36,929 nucleotides of DNA from Candidatus Omnitrophota bacterium (GTDB lineage Bacteria > Omnitrophota > Omnitrophia > Omnitrophales > JACQQS01). The stretch is from positions 1 through 36,929 of the forward strand of contig JACQQS010000019.1 of the NCBI GenBank assembly GCA_016206925.1, given 5' to 3'. The notes under the pieces were generated by a model that was given only the letters and a program-made list of their open reading frames with translations, made no database searches and was not told where the DNA came from. The position numbers and the translations under genes are program-made. Shown here piece by piece: positions 15,767 through 24,750 of this stretch (positions within the stretch are counted from its first letter, which is position 1; every line of letters starts with the position of its first letter).

Positions 15767-16762
15767 GTGGATAAAAAGCGCGATTCGGAAATGAAAAAGA
15801 ACATTTTTTTTTGGATGCGCTTGGCAATCAGCATTGGAGCTGTTCTTTTTCTTCTCTTTACGTTTCGGGGGCGCCTCGGCGATGTATATCACATTGTCAA
15901 AGGGATTAATTTGTGGGCATTGATTGCAGGTTTTATTCTAATCATTCTTTCTCAATCTCTTGTGACAGCGAGACTTAAGGAAATCATGAACGCGCAAGAC
16001 GTTTTAATTCCCTACAAGAATCTGTTCTTTTTGACTATGATTGCGCTTTTTTTTAATAACTTTTTACCCTCGTCATTGGGCGGCGATGTCGTAAAAGCTT
16101 ACTATGCCGGCAAACAAAGCAAAAAGACCATGGAGCCGTACACCGCCATTTTTACGGACAGAGCCATTGGCTACGTTACTTTGATAAGCTGGTCTGCCAT
16201 TGGTTTATGCTTCTATCGCGATAAGATTCAGAATCCTGCAGTGCTTCATTCTGTTTTGGCAATGACGCTGGCCGCGTTTGGACTAATTCTTTTCTTCACA
16301 AGTAGAAGGGTATCGTCTCCTTACCGCTGGTTGGTTGGGCAATTACCGTCTGCATTATGGCGAGGACGGCTTTTCCAACTTTATGATTGCGTGAATGGGT
16401 ACCGACAACATCCATTTTTAATGCTGACAGCGGTAGCTTTGTCTGCGCTGTCCCACGTTTCCCTTATATTTATGAATTGGCTGCTGGTCCGTGGGTTAGG
16501 ATTTGATGTCTCGTTTGGAATTCTGATGCTTCTTCTGCCGATTATCGGTGTGGTTCAAAATGCTCCGTCGATAAACGGACTTGGGATTCGCGAGGGTGCG
16601 TATGTCTTTTTTCTCGGTCAATACATAACGGCAGAAGGTGCTCTAGCGCTGTCGGTGGCATTTTATATGGTGTTTTTGGCTGCCTCATTTTGTGGTGGGA
16701 TCATATATTTAATCGGCGGCGGGAAATGGATAACCGCATGGTCGAAATTGGAGCCTTCATGA
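15767..16762 (+). CDS. UPF0104 / lysylphosphatidylglycerol synthase-like membrane protein
   Basis: This is a polytopic inner-membrane protein of 331 residues with about eight to nine hydrophobic segments. It belongs to the family of the flippase domain of MprF/AglD (UPF0104, COG0392). The diagnostic blocks are FFLTMIALFFNNFLPSSLGGDVVKAYY, TAIFTDRAIGYVTL and, near the C-terminus, the INGLGIREGAYVFFL block. There is no soluble aminoacyl-transferase domain, so it is probably a lipid or lipid-linked sugar translocase rather than a lysyltransferase. The GTG start at 15767 follows the preceding stop by one base; an ATG at 15791 is possible. The stop overlaps the Trm112-like start. Confidence 0.85.
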   Translation: MDKKRDSEMKKNIFFWMRLAISIGAVLFLLFTFRGRLGDVYHIVKGINLWALIAGFILIILSQSLVTARLKEIMNAQDVLIPYKNLFFLTMIALFFNNFLPSSLGGDVVKAYYAGKQSKKTMEPYTAIFTDRAIGYVTLISWSAIGLCFYRDKIQNPAVLHSVLAMTLAAFGLILFFTSRRVSSPYRWLVGQLPSALWRGRLFQLYDCVNGYRQHPFLMLTAVALSALSHVSLIFMNWLLVRGLGFDVSFGILMLLLPIIGVVQNAPSINGLGIREGAYVFFLGQYITAEGALALSVAFYMVFLAASFCGGIIYLIGGGKWITAWSKLEPS

Positions 16763-16926
16763 TCAAACCTGAACTCATGAATATTTTGGCCTGCCCGGCC
16801 TGCAAAAGTTCGCTTCGACAAGAAGAGGAAAAATTAGTGTGTTCCAAGTGCATGCGCAAGTTTCCGATACGGAATGGTATTCCTATTTTACTATTGAGTG
16901 AGACGGAAGGGGATGAACGCCCGTGA
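16759..16926 (+). CDS. Trm112/UPF0434-family small zinc-ribbon protein
   Basis: The short protein (55 residues) starts at the ATG 16759, which overlaps the upstream stop (ATGA). It has two CxxC pairs (CPAC near residue 11, CSKC near residue 31) and the family pattern [11 protein letters not shown]. Trm112 proteins stabilise methyltransferases in eukaryotes and some bacteria; bacterial UPF0434 members are mostly uncharacterised. It ends four bases into aroQ, so the two are translationally coupled. Confidence 0.82.
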   Translation: MIKPELMNILACPACKSSLRQEEEKLVCSKCMRKFPIRNGIPILLLSETEGDERP

Positions 16927-17354
16927 GAAAAGTCCTGATTATTCACGGTCCAAACCTCAATCTCTTGGGAAAGCGCGAGCCGGATGTTTACGGATCGGTT
17001 ACCATTGAGGAAATTAACTCAGCACTGAAGGAGCGCGCGAAGAAGTTGAAGCTGAGCGTTGATATTGTGCAATCCAACCATGAAGGGGAAATCGTTGACT
17101 TAATCGGTGACGCGGAGAAAAAGTACTCAGCCATAATCATAAATCCGGCTGCTTATACACACACAAGCGTTGCCATTCGGGACGCGTTACAAGCAACGAA
17201 ACTTCCTGCTGTTGAAGTGCATTTGTCAAACATATATGCGCGCGAAGAATTTCGCAGGCAATCGGTGACAGCGCCTGCCTGCCGCGGGCAAATTTCCGGA
17301 TTTGGGAGCACAAGCTATCTGCTGGCGCTTGAGGCCATCCATAGTTCATTCTAG
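16923..17354 (+). CDS. aroQ: 3-dehydroquinate dehydratase, type II
   Basis: AroQ converts 3-dehydroquinate to 3-dehydroshikimate on the path to chorismate. All type II signatures are present: [19 protein letters not shown] at the N-terminus with the catalytic Tyr in the mobile loop, [28 protein letters not shown], and [15 protein letters not shown] with the catalytic His. The GTG start overlaps the upstream TGA (GTGA). The length of 143 residues is typical of the dodecameric enzyme. The spacing to accB is 29 bases. Chorismate from this pathway would be the substrate of the chorismatase-like protein at 33497. Confidence 0.95.
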   Translation: MRKVLIIHGPNLNLLGKREPDVYGSVTIEEINSALKERAKKLKLSVDIVQSNHEGEIVDLIGDAEKKYSAIIINPAAYTHTSVAIRDALQATKLPAVEVHLSNIYAREEFRRQSVTAPACRGQISGFGSTSYLLALEAIHSSF

Positions 17355-17383
17355 GGCAAATCGAAGACAATTTTGGAGCCGAT

Positions 17384-17851
17384 ATGAATCTCAAAGAGCT
17401 CAAGGAAATGATCAATCTCATGAATGAGAATGGACTTACTGAGCTTGAGATCGAGAAGGACAACGTTAAAATCAAGCTTAGGAAGCAGCCGACCGGTGCG
17501 GTAACGCATGAAGTGGTGCGGCAAACCCCCCTTCCCTCTGCATCTTCCGCTGCCATTTCCATAATGCAACCGGGGGCACAGTCATCCAGCCCACCAGCCG
17601 TTGCTATGGACGAATTTATCGTACGATCTCCAATGGTCGGCACATTTTATGCGGCGCCTGGCCCGGAATCGGAACCTTTCGTGTCTATCGGCAAGGTGGT
17701 AAAGGAAGACGATGTGCTCTGCATTTTGGAAGCCATGAAGCTCATGAATGAGATTAAGGCAGAAGTTGCGGGTACCATTACAGCCATTTTGGTAAAAAAT
17801 GGCCAGGCTGTAGAATACGATCAACCGCTTTTCCATCTCAAGAAGTCCTAG
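17384..17851 (+). CDS. accB: biotin carboxyl carrier protein of acetyl-CoA carboxylase
   Basis: BCCP carries the biotin used by acetyl-CoA carboxylase for malonyl-CoA synthesis. The N-terminus ([21 protein letters not shown]) is the usual dimerising helix. A Pro/Ala/Ser-rich linker spans about residues 48-75. The biotinyl domain (about 78-155) has [23 protein letters not shown] and EAMKLMNEI, whose Lys is the biotin site. The length of 155 residues is typical. accC follows after six bases. Confidence 0.96.
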   Translation: MNLKELKEMINLMNENGLTELEIEKDNVKIKLRKQPTGAVTHEVVRQTPLPSASSAAISIMQPGAQSSSPPAVAMDEFIVRSPMVGTFYAAPGPESEPFVSIGKVVKEDDVLCILEAMKLMNEIKAEVAGTITAILVKNGQAVEYDQPLFHLKKS

Positions 17852-17857
17852 CCCCCG

Positions 17858-19222
17858 ATGTTCAGCCGCATCCTTGTAGCAAATCGTGGCGAAGTTGCTG
17901 TGCGCATCATCCGGGCCTGCCGGGAAATGGGCATTCAAACCGTGGCTGTATTTTCCAAGGCGGATCGGAATTCGCTTCATGTTCGTCTGGCCGATGAAGC
18001 CATTTGCGTTGGCGAGCCGCCGTCAGCAGAAAGTTATTTGAATATCCCAAGTATTATTAGCGCGGCAGAAATAGCTGACGTGGAAGCTATCCATCCAGGC
18101 TATGGATTTTTGGCGGAGAATGCTCACTTCGCGGAGATTTGCGAATCGTGCCAGATTAAGTTCATTGGTCCCTCCGCTGAAGTCATACGTCTCATGGGCG
18201 ACAAATCGTTGGCCCGGGAAACCATGCGGAAGCACGGCATACCGGTCATTGCCGGCAGCGAATCGGTTCTCCAGAGTCAGGATGAGGCATTTAAGATAGC
18301 AAAAAAGATCGGGTATCCGGTGATTGTGAAAGCGAGGGCCGGAGGCGGCGGTAAAGGGCTGAGGGTAGCACATAACGAAAGTTCGCTGAGCAGCGCATTG
18401 CACACGGCTCAAGCTGAAGCGCAAAGTGCTTTTGGGGACCGCGGGGTGTATATCGAACGCTACATTCGAGAACCGCGCCACATTGAGGTTCAGGTTTTTG
18501 GCGACGCGCATGGCCACATGATTCACATGGGCGAGCGAGATTGTACGATTCAGCGGCGCCATCAGAAGCTGTTGGAAGAAGCTCCTTCTCCCAGTCTCTC
18601 GGATAAGGTCCGGAAGCGCATTTGCGAGACCGCAGTTAAAATCGCCAAAGCCGTGGATTATGTAAATGCCGGTACGATAGAATTTTTGGTGGATGAGAAG
18701 GACAATTTCTATTTCATGGAAATGAATACGCGGCTTCAGGTAGAACATCCCGTTACGGAAATTACGACGGGAATCGACATCGTCAAATGGCAGATCCGGG
18801 TTGCTGCTGGGGAAAAGCTGGCGATAAATCAGGATGAGGTGCGCGTGCGCGGAGCAGCCATTGAGTGCCGAATTAATGCGGAAGATCCGGATGAAAATTT
18901 CAGGCCAAGTCCAGGAAAAATAGAGACATTGATGTTTCCCGGCGGGCCCGGCGTTCGCGTCGATTCCCACATTTACACAGGTTATGAGGTGCCCCCCTAT
19001 TATGATTCCATGATCGCGAAAATCATCTGCTGGGGCCGCGACCGGCGCGAGGCCATTCGCGTTATGCAGAGGGTTCTGGGCGAATTCGAAATAGGCCCCA
19101 TTAAAACCACGGCGGCACTTCATATGCGTATATTGACTCGGCCGCTCTTTATTAGAGGAAGGGTAAGTACAAAGTTTGTAGATGTAGTCTTGAAACCAAA
19201 GAACCCCGTCGATAAAATATAG
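17858..19222 (+). CDS. accC: biotin carboxylase subunit of acetyl-CoA carboxylase
   Basis: AccC carboxylates biotin on BCCP using ATP and bicarbonate. The ATP-grasp fold is evident: [25 protein letters not shown] at the start, the glycine-rich loop [47 protein letters not shown], and [22 protein letters not shown] with catalytic residues. The C-terminal domain ends near residue 445. The length of 454 residues is typical. Confidence 0.97.
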   Translation: MFSRILVANRGEVAVRIIRACREMGIQTVAVFSKADRNSLHVRLADEAICVGEPPSAESYLNIPSIISAAEIADVEAIHPGYGFLAENAHFAEICESCQIKFIGPSAEVIRLMGDKSLARETMRKHGIPVIAGSESVLQSQDEAFKIAKKIGYPVIVKARAGGGGKGLRVAHNESSLSSALHTAQAEAQSAFGDRGVYIERYIREPRHIEVQVFGDAHGHMIHMGERDCTIQRRHQKLLEEAPSPSLSDKVRKRICETAVKIAKAVDYVNAGTIEFLVDEKDNFYFMEMNTRLQVEHPVTEITTGIDIVKWQIRVAAGEKLAINQDEVRVRGAAIECRINAEDPDENFRPSPGKIETLMFPGGPGVRVDSHIYTGYEVPPYYDSMIAKIICWGRDRREAIRVMQRVLGEFEIGPIKTTAALHMRILTRPLFIRGRVSTKFVDVVLKPKNPVDKI

Positions 19223-19256
19223 ACTTTGTGAGATCGCTGGAAGTGCGAGTATTGCC

Positions 19257-19808
19257 ATGAAAATTACCTCATTTTTTGTAAATCTTTGTTCTGTTTTCAT
19301 ACTGCTTACTTTAGGAAGTTTGCTGACCATCATTTCTTTTCATCTTGTCGCCCTCGAAGATCTTACTTTTGCGGTGCGGGAAACGTATAACAGCCCTTGG
19401 AAATTATTACAGCTGGGTTCGTTCGGCCTGCTCATGATTGTTCTTGGTTTGGCGTTCGCGAAGACTTTGATAAAAGCCACCGATGGAAGCGTAGTCGTGT
19501 ATGAAAGTAACAACGGTCAGGTGCGTGTAGCGGTAGAGACGATCCACGAGACGCTTCGGAAAGCCATGAAGAAATATACCGTTCTTAAGCAGCATAAGAT
19601 CAAAATTGCAGTGGATCATCAACATGTAGAAGTCAAGATAAAGATTACGCTTTGGATGGGGGTCGATGCGGCTGATTTCGTGAGGCTGCTGCAAGACGAG
19701 CTGTACAACGTTTTATCCAAGCTTTTGGGTGAAGGCAGCGAGATTGAAGTGATTGTCGATGTTGTCGGCGTTGTGTCGCCGGAGACTGAGCTGGTTGCCA
19801 AAGAATAA
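19257..19808 (+). CDS. AmaP-like membrane protein (alkaline shock membrane anchor family)
   Basis: The protein (183 residues) has two hydrophobic segments (about 6-28 and 50-67) followed by a soluble domain. That domain's pattern of strand, amphipathic helix and strand (NGQVRVAVETIHETLRKAMKKY; HHVEVKIKITLWM-type strands; DELYNVLSKLLG) resembles the AmaP/Asp23 (DUF322) group. In Gram-positive bacteria AmaP tethers Asp23 to the membrane, and Asp23 relatives are often next to accB-accC, which fits this position. No separate Asp23 gene is present here. Its role in a diderm is unknown. Confidence 0.7.
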   Translation: MKITSFFVNLCSVFILLTLGSLLTIISFHLVALEDLTFAVRETYNSPWKLLQLGSFGLLMIVLGLAFAKTLIKATDGSVVVYESNNGQVRVAVETIHETLRKAMKKYTVLKQHKIKIAVDHQHVEVKIKITLWMGVDAADFVRLLQDELYNVLSKLLGEGSEIEVIVDVVGVVSPETELVAKE

Positions 19809-19862
19809 AAAAAATTAAAGAGAATAACAAGAAGATAGCGCACGAATAGATTTGGGGGATAC

Positions 19863-20903
19863 ATGGAAACCATAGGCATTTTAACCGGCGGAGGTGATTG
19901 CCCCGGCCTAAATTCCGTAATACGCGCGGTTGTCCGGCGCGCTGAAAAAGAAGGTTGGCGAACCCTCGGCTTCCGATACGGCTGGAAGGGAATTTTAGAA
20001 AATGATTTTCGTGCGCTGGATAGAAACTCAGTAAGCGGAATTCTCCCTAAGGGAGGTACAATTCTTGGCACTTCGCGGACAAACCCGTACAAGGATGCGT
20101 CCAAAATCCGGCAAGATCTCGAGAAGATAAGGTCCGTGTTCGATGAAAACAAGCTGAAGGCGCTGATTGTAGTTGGCGGAGAAGATACACTGGGTGTTGC
20201 CTCGAAACTTTATCGCGACGGGTTCAAGAATATTGTGGGCGTTCCTAAAACGATTGACAACGATCTCTCGTGCACCGATTACACTTTTGGATTTGACACG
20301 GCGCTTAATATTGCTACCGAGGCGATAGATCGGTTGCATACGACGGCGGAGAGCCACGACCGGATCATGGTGGTTGAAATCATGGGAAGGCATGCCGGTT
20401 GGATTGCATTGGAAGCCGGCTTAGCGGGAGGCGCGGACGTGATTTTAATCCCCGAAAAGCCGATGGATGTGGATGAAATTTGTTCGATCGTGAAGAGGCG
20501 CGCGTCGCGCGGCAGGACATTCAGCATTATTGCCGTAGCGGAAGGATTCAAGCTTCTGGGAGAGGACGTTACGCAGACAAAAGAACCGGATGCCTTCGGC
20601 CATGTCCGCTTGGGCGGTGTCGGAGAACGTCTGGCATCCGTTCTTGAGAAAAAGACTGGTTTCGAAACGCGCTGTACCGTGCTCGGCCACCTTCAAAGAG
20701 GCGGGTCTCCAACGGCATTTGACCGGGTTTTGGGTACACGTTTCGGAGTAAACGCCGTTGAATATGTAAAGGAAAACAAGTTTGGCTATATGGTAAGTTT
20801 GCGGGGGAATGATATTGTACCTGTAAAGTTGGAAGATGCCGTAAAGGAATTAAAAAAAGTTCCGGACTGGTACTATGAAATGGCAAAGCTCTTTTTTGGA
20901 TGA
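19863..20903 (+). CDS. pfkA: 6-phosphofructokinase, probably pyrophosphate-dependent
   Basis: The enzyme phosphorylates fructose 6-phosphate. GGDCPGLN (residues 10-17) begins the nucleotide/phosphate loop, and PKTIDNDL (128-135) holds the catalytic Asp. The two positions that set donor choice read GGED with Asp108 (E. coli Gly104) and Lys129 in PKTIDND (E. coli Gly124); both are those of PPi-dependent enzymes. The sequence most resembles the group III clade that includes the Amycolatopsis PPi enzyme. MGRHAGWIALEAGL and GHLQRGGSPTAFDR are also conserved. The length of 346 residues suits this clade. The ATG follows GGGGGAT. The call of PFK is firm; donor choice is inferred from two residues. 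Confidence 0.92.
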   Translation: METIGILTGGGDCPGLNSVIRAVVRRAEKEGWRTLGFRYGWKGILENDFRALDRNSVSGILPKGGTILGTSRTNPYKDASKIRQDLEKIRSVFDENKLKALIVVGGEDTLGVASKLYRDGFKNIVGVPKTIDNDLSCTDYTFGFDTALNIATEAIDRLHTTAESHDRIMVVEIMGRHAGWIALEAGLAGGADVILIPEKPMDVDEICSIVKRRASRGRTFSIIAVAEGFKLLGEDVTQTKEPDAFGHVRLGGVGERLASVLEKKTGFETRCTVLGHLQRGGSPTAFDRVLGTRFGVNAVEYVKENKFGYMVSLRGNDIVPVKLEDAVKELKKVPDWYYEMAKLFFG

Positions 20904-20926
20904 TTCAAGAAAAATGAGCGTGGAAA

Positions 20927-21517
20927 ATGCCTATTAAGTTAGATTACCGTATCCTGTTGAGTCAGTGGATGCGCCAGGGGGCTGAAACATTGACTGCTTC
21001 ATGCGATGACGGAAATTTGGAAATGCTCGGAACGCTTGCGCAGAAGATTGTCGATGCTTTAAAAAGCGGCGGCAAGGTTTTACTGTGCGGTAATGGCGGG
21101 AGCGCATCGCAAGCGCAGCACATTTCGGCGGAATTTGTAGGCCGATTTAAGCGGGAACGCCGCGGCCTGGCTGCCATGGCTCTGACCACGGATACTTCCA
21201 TTTTGACGGCGGTGGGCAACGACTACGGTTATGAGAAGGTATTTTCGCGCCAAGTTGAAAGTCTAGGCCGCTCTGGCGATGTGTTAATCGCCCTCTCCAC
21301 AAGCGGCAATTCCGAAAACGTGATCAAAGCGGTTGAAGTCGCGCTCTCTTTGGGAATAACTGTGGCATGCTTTACAGGCCGAAAGGGAGGGAAACTTGGC
21401 GCTATGACTCCGCTTGTATTTCGTGTTCCTTCAGACGATACCTCGCATGTTCAAGAAGCCCACATAACGGCTCTCCATGCTTTGTGCGATGTGGTGGAAT
21501 CCACCTTCTCCTCGTGA
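20927..21517 (+). CDS. gmhA: D-sedoheptulose 7-phosphate isomerase
   Basis: GmhA starts ADP-heptose synthesis for the LPS core by turning sedoheptulose 7-phosphate into D-glycero-manno-heptose 7-phosphate. The SIS fold shows LCGNGGSASQAQHISAEFVGRFKRERRGL with the phosphate loop and metal His, TDTSILTAVGNDYGYEKVFSRQVE, and ALSTSGNSENVIKAVEVA. A C-terminal HVQEAHITALHALCDVVE supplies the second catalytic His. The length of 196 residues is typical. It overlaps rfaE2 by four bases, so the two heptose genes are coupled. Confidence 0.95.
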   Translation: MPIKLDYRILLSQWMRQGAETLTASCDDGNLEMLGTLAQKIVDALKSGGKVLLCGNGGSASQAQHISAEFVGRFKRERRGLAAMALTTDTSILTAVGNDYGYEKVFSRQVESLGRSGDVLIALSTSGNSENVIKAVEVALSLGITVACFTGRKGGKLGAMTPLVFRVPSDDTSHVQEAHITALHALCDVVESTFSS

Positions 21518-21996
21518 GTAAAGAAAAAATCAAGAAAAAAGCCAGGCTTCTTCGAATAATCAGAAGACTGAAAAGTAAAGGAAGGAGAGTTGTATTCACA
21601 AACGGTTGCTTTGACATTCTTCACGCCGGGCATGTTCACTATCTTGAACATGCGAGAAAGCTGGGCAGCCATCTTGTGGTGGCATTGAATAGCGACTGCT
21701 CTGTTCGCCAAATTAAAGGAAAAGACCGGCCGGTAAACCGGGAACGTGACCGCGCAGCAGTTTTAGCGGGGCTTGAGAGCGTTGATTTTGTGACCATATT
21801 TAATGAACGTACGCCGCTCAATTTGATTAAAGCGGTAAAGCCCGATGTTCTTGTAAAGGGCGCCGATTGGAGGCAAGGAGAAATAATAGGGGCCAAAGAA
21901 GTTTTAAGCTGGGGAGGAAAAGTACGAAGGATAGCCTTATTGAAAGGACGTTCTACATCTCGAACCATTCGGAGATTCCGCGGTAAGACGGATTAA
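21514..21996 (+). CDS. rfaE2: D-glycero-beta-D-manno-heptose 1-phosphate adenylyltransferase
   Basis: RfaE2 (HldE C-terminal half) transfers AMP to heptose 1-phosphate to make ADP-heptose. The start is GTG 21514, overlapping the gmhA stop (GTGA); the frame is open further upstream but inside gmhA. The nucleotidyltransferase motif FTNGCFDILHAGHVHYLEHAR includes HxGH. Further blocks are VALNSDCSVRQIKGKDRPVN and the ISSTSRTI-like KGRSTSRTIRRF near the end. The length of 160 residues matches stand-alone RfaE2. The separate kinase half (RfaE1/HldA) is not adjacent, unless the PfkB kinase at 22718 takes that role. Confidence 0.93.
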   Translation: MSKEKIKKKARLLRIIRRLKSKGRRVVFTNGCFDILHAGHVHYLEHARKLGSHLVVALNSDCSVRQIKGKDRPVNRERDRAAVLAGLESVDFVTIFNERTPLNLIKAVKPDVLVKGADWRQGEIIGAKEVLSWGGKVRRIALLKGRSTSRTIRRFRGKTD

Positions 21997-22004
21997 TTTA
22001 GCGC

Positions 22005-22721
22005 ATGAAATCATATATGGAGAATAAAAGAAGGCTTGAGCGTTCACATTTGTACGCGGTTACTGACCTCAGGAGCTGGTCCCCGCAAGAGCTCTTCCGC
22101 ATAGAAGAAGCCTGCCGCGGCGGCGTTGATATTATCCAATTGAGATCAAAAGTTCTCGAGAGACATGCTTTGGAAGAAGCCGGCAAGTCCGTACGGAAGA
22201 TTACCGAAAAGTGGAACGTTCTTTTCATCGTAAATGATTTTCCGGATATTGCGCTGGCCGTGGCTGCTGATGGCGTGCATTTGGGCCAGGAGGATGTGTC
22301 CATTGCCGAAGCAAGAAATCTTTTTCGTGGGCAATCTTTGCTTATAGGTAAATCGACACATAACATAAGCGAAGCTGTTTTGGCCCAGAACGAAGGTGCT
22401 GATTATATCGGCGTAGGACCCATTTTCTCCACACCGACAAAGCCTGATTATCCGGTAACGGGGCTCGAGTGGCTTGCTGAAGTTAAGAGACGAGTGCGCA
22501 TTCCAGCTGTTGCCATCGGTGGAATTGACGAAAAGCGGGTTTCACAGATTATAGCAACTGGAATTGATTGCGTTGCGGTGGTGCGCGCTATTTTCGGCGT
22601 GGATCATGTTTACGAAGCGGCTAGTAGATTAAAACAGCGGGTTGGAGCATGCATTACCGATCGAAAAAATCGGCGCGTAGCGAAGCCGGAAAAAGCATAT
22701 GAAAAGAGTGTGGTCGAATGA
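22005..22721 (+). CDS. thiE: thiamine-phosphate synthase
   Basis: ThiE joins the pyrimidine and thiazole moieties into thiamine phosphate. The TIM-barrel blocks are clear: LYAVTDLR, GGVDIIQLRSK, FIVNDFPDIALAVAADGVHLGQEDVSI, IGKSTHNISEAVLAQNEGADYIGVGPIFSTPTKPDY and IPAVAIGGIDEKRVSQIIATGIDCVAVVRAIF, with the pyrophosphate-binding residues. Length (238) is slightly above the norm due to a basic C-terminal tail of about 25 residues. The stop overlaps the following kinase start (ATGA). No other thiamine gene is nearby. Confidence 0.93.
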   Translation: MKSYMENKRRLERSHLYAVTDLRSWSPQELFRIEEACRGGVDIIQLRSKVLERHALEEAGKSVRKITEKWNVLFIVNDFPDIALAVAADGVHLGQEDVSIAEARNLFRGQSLLIGKSTHNISEAVLAQNEGADYIGVGPIFSTPTKPDYPVTGLEWLAEVKRRVRIPAVAIGGIDEKRVSQIIATGIDCVAVVRAIFGVDHVYEAASRLKQRVGACITDRKNRRVAKPEKAYEKSVVE

Positions 22722-23635
22722 ACCCGAGCAATCTGCTGATTGTCGGAACCATGGCTATTGACGCGCTCGAGACGCCTTTCGGGAAGGAAGAATCCGTTTT
22801 TGGCGGCTCTGCAAGTTACGCGGCTTATGCCGCGAGTTTTTTTTGTGCACCCCGTATCGTATCTATCGTTGGACATGATTTTCCGGACGAATACCGAAAA
22901 ATTCTTGAGGATAAAGGGATTGACCTAAGCCATGTCGAAGTTCGTGAGGGAAAAACATTTCGCTGGCGGGGCCGTTACGGTGCGGATTTGAATGTGGCCG
23001 AGACACTCGAAACGCAAATAAACGTGCTTAGAGATCTTCATCCGCACTGGAATGGAAAAAATACGCCTGAGAATCTTTTTCTAGCAAATGTGGATCCCGA
23101 GGTGCAGCTTGAATTGTTGAATCAGCTCGAACGGCCAAGAATGAAGTTAGTGGCGGCGGATACGATGAATTTCTGGATCCAGGGCAGAAGGCCGGCGCTT
23201 GAAAAAGTGCTCGCGCGGATTGATTTGTTGGTTCTAAATGACGGAGAGGCGAGGTTGTTGACCGGGGAGACGAGTCTGGTGCGAGCTGCGCGAAAGATTC
23301 AGGAAAAAGGCCCCGCCATGGTTGTCATTAAAAAGGGTGAACACGGCGTCATGCTGTTTTACGGACAGCAATTTTTTGTTGTTCCGGCATATCCGCTGGA
23401 AGATGTGTTTGATCCGACCGGCGCCGGCGATACGTTCGGCGGCGCGCTTATCGGTTACTTGGCAAAGCAGCAAGATTACACATTTGAATCACTGTGCCGT
23501 GCCGTAACGTATGGATCCATCATCGCTTCCTTTACGGTCGAACGATTCGGTCTGGAGCGTCTAACGACGTTGACGCTTCCGGAAATTGAGGATCGTCTCA
23601 AGAGGTTCATTCAAATATGCAGAATGCCTTTATAG
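22718..23635 (+). CDS. PfkB-family carbohydrate or nucleoside kinase, substrate unknown
   Basis: The ribokinase fold is evident: FGGSASYAAYAASFFCAP near the N-terminus (first PfkB signature region), and DVFDPTGAGDTFGGALIGYL with the catalytic Asp near residue 235. The middle includes ADTMNFWI and LLVLNDGEARLLTGE, as in a large group of uncharacterised PfkB proteins related to adenosine kinase. The ATG overlaps the thiE stop, and its end overlaps the LptF/G gene by 19 bases. Candidates are a nucleoside, a sugar, or heptose 7-phosphate in view of gmhA and rfaE2 nearby; the N-terminus does not look like a standard HldE kinase. Confidence 0.85.
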   Translation: MNPSNLLIVGTMAIDALETPFGKEESVFGGSASYAAYAASFFCAPRIVSIVGHDFPDEYRKILEDKGIDLSHVEVREGKTFRWRGRYGADLNVAETLETQINVLRDLHPHWNGKNTPENLFLANVDPEVQLELLNQLERPRMKLVAADTMNFWIQGRRPALEKVLARIDLLVLNDGEARLLTGETSLVRAARKIQEKGPAMVVIKKGEHGVMLFYGQQFFVVPAYPLEDVFDPTGAGDTFGGALIGYLAKQQDYTFESLCRAVTYGSIIASFTVERFGLERLTTLTLPEIEDRLKRFIQICRMPL

Positions 23636-24723
23636 CTTCCCTGAATATCCTTAGACGGTATACGCTGAAGGAAGTGTTCGTTCCATTCCTGATGACCATA
23701 TGTTTGTTCACGTTTATTTTTCTTACCGGCAGTATCGTGAAAATGGCCGACACCGTTTTAAACAAGGGGGTGGGTTTATCGGATATGCTCAAGATTTTGG
23801 GATTGGCGCTGCCGGAAGTTTTCAGTTTTACCCTTCCTACCAGCGCGCTGGCCGCTGTCGTACTGGCTTTGGGGAGTTTCTCGCAAAACAACGAATTGCG
23901 CGCCATGAAAGCTACGGGTATTAATCCCCTTACCATCATGATTCCGGTTTTGATGGCGGCGTTTATTCTTAGTGTGTTTGCTTTTGTATTTAACGACCAG
24001 ATTGTTACAAGCGCAAGCTTTGAAAAAAGGAAGCTCGTAAAAAAGATATTGTTTAAGAACCCATCGTCTATTTTTGAACCCAATCGGTTTGTTAAGGATT
24101 TCAAAGGTTATATTTTCCACGTGAAGGGTGTTTCCGGGAACCGGTTGGACCAAGTGATCATATATCAGCCGCAGGAGGAGCAGCCGACACGCACGATTAT
24201 CGCGGAACGAGGCGAGATCGTTGCCTCTCCCGACGGAGGAGAGCTTGTTATAAAGCTTTTTAATGGGACCATTGATGAACCTGGGAAAGACGAACTCTAT
24301 AAGCTTGATTTCGAAACGTATTCTATGCCCCCCATTTCAGTTGAGTCTGCCGCGAAAATACAAAAAAAGCCGCGAGAACTCCGGCTGGACGAACTCCTTT
24401 GGCAATTGCGTGAGGATAATTACCAGGATGAAAAAGAGAAATTGAGGGATCGCACTGAACTCCAGCGAAGATTTTCGTTTTCTTTGGCAACATTTGTTTT
24501 TGTGCTTGTCGGGCTCCCGACCGCTGTTTTGGTAAGACGCGGAGAGCTGATATGGAGCTTTGGTATTTCAATGACCGTTGTAATTGCATATTATGTCTTG
24601 TATGTCTGGGCGGGCACCATTGCAAACTATGGCTTTATTCCTCCCGAGGTTGCGCTCTGGTTTCCCAATTTTGTTTTGATGTTGATCGGAATATTTTTAA
24701 TCAAGAAAGCAGTTGAATCGTAA
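23617..24723 (+). CDS. LPS export permease, LptF/LptG family
   Basis: LptF and LptG are the membrane subunits that with LptB pull LPS from the inner membrane. The protein of 368 residues has TM segments near residues 20-42, 60-80 and 100-120, a periplasmic beta-jellyroll domain (about 135-270), and three C-terminal segments (about 285-365). Conserved features include ELRAMKATGINP in the coupling helix and the short RRFSFSLATFVFVLVGLP segment. A single gene is present; the partner permease and lptB are outside the window. The choice between LptF and LptG is not made here. Confidence 0.92.
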   Translation: MQNAFIASLNILRRYTLKEVFVPFLMTICLFTFIFLTGSIVKMADTVLNKGVGLSDMLKILGLALPEVFSFTLPTSALAAVVLALGSFSQNNELRAMKATGINPLTIMIPVLMAAFILSVFAFVFNDQIVTSASFEKRKLVKKILFKNPSSIFEPNRFVKDFKGYIFHVKGVSGNRLDQVIIYQPQEEQPTRTIIAERGEIVASPDGGELVIKLFNGTIDEPGKDELYKLDFETYSMPPISVESAAKIQKKPRELRLDELLWQLREDNYQDEKEKLRDRTELQRRFSFSLATFVFVLVGLPTAVLVRRGELIWSFGISMTVVIAYYVLYVWAGTIANYGFIPPEVALWFPNFVLMLIGIFLIKKAVES

Positions 24724-24741
24724 GTCTTAGGAAAATAGATA
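24713..24741 (+). promoter_or_regulatory. promoter of tRNA-Gly
   Basis: TTGAAT at 24713-24718 (inside the end of the permease gene) and TAGATA at 24736-24741 are 17 bases apart. The expected start, near 24748, lies just before the tRNA. Confidence 0.5.
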
Positions 24742-24750
24742 TACGGCAAT

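Noticed and set aside
18023..19333. Long open frame of 436 codons on the minus strand
   Set aside because: It lies antisense to accC, whose family motifs are unmistakable; such shadow frames are expected opposite conserved genes.
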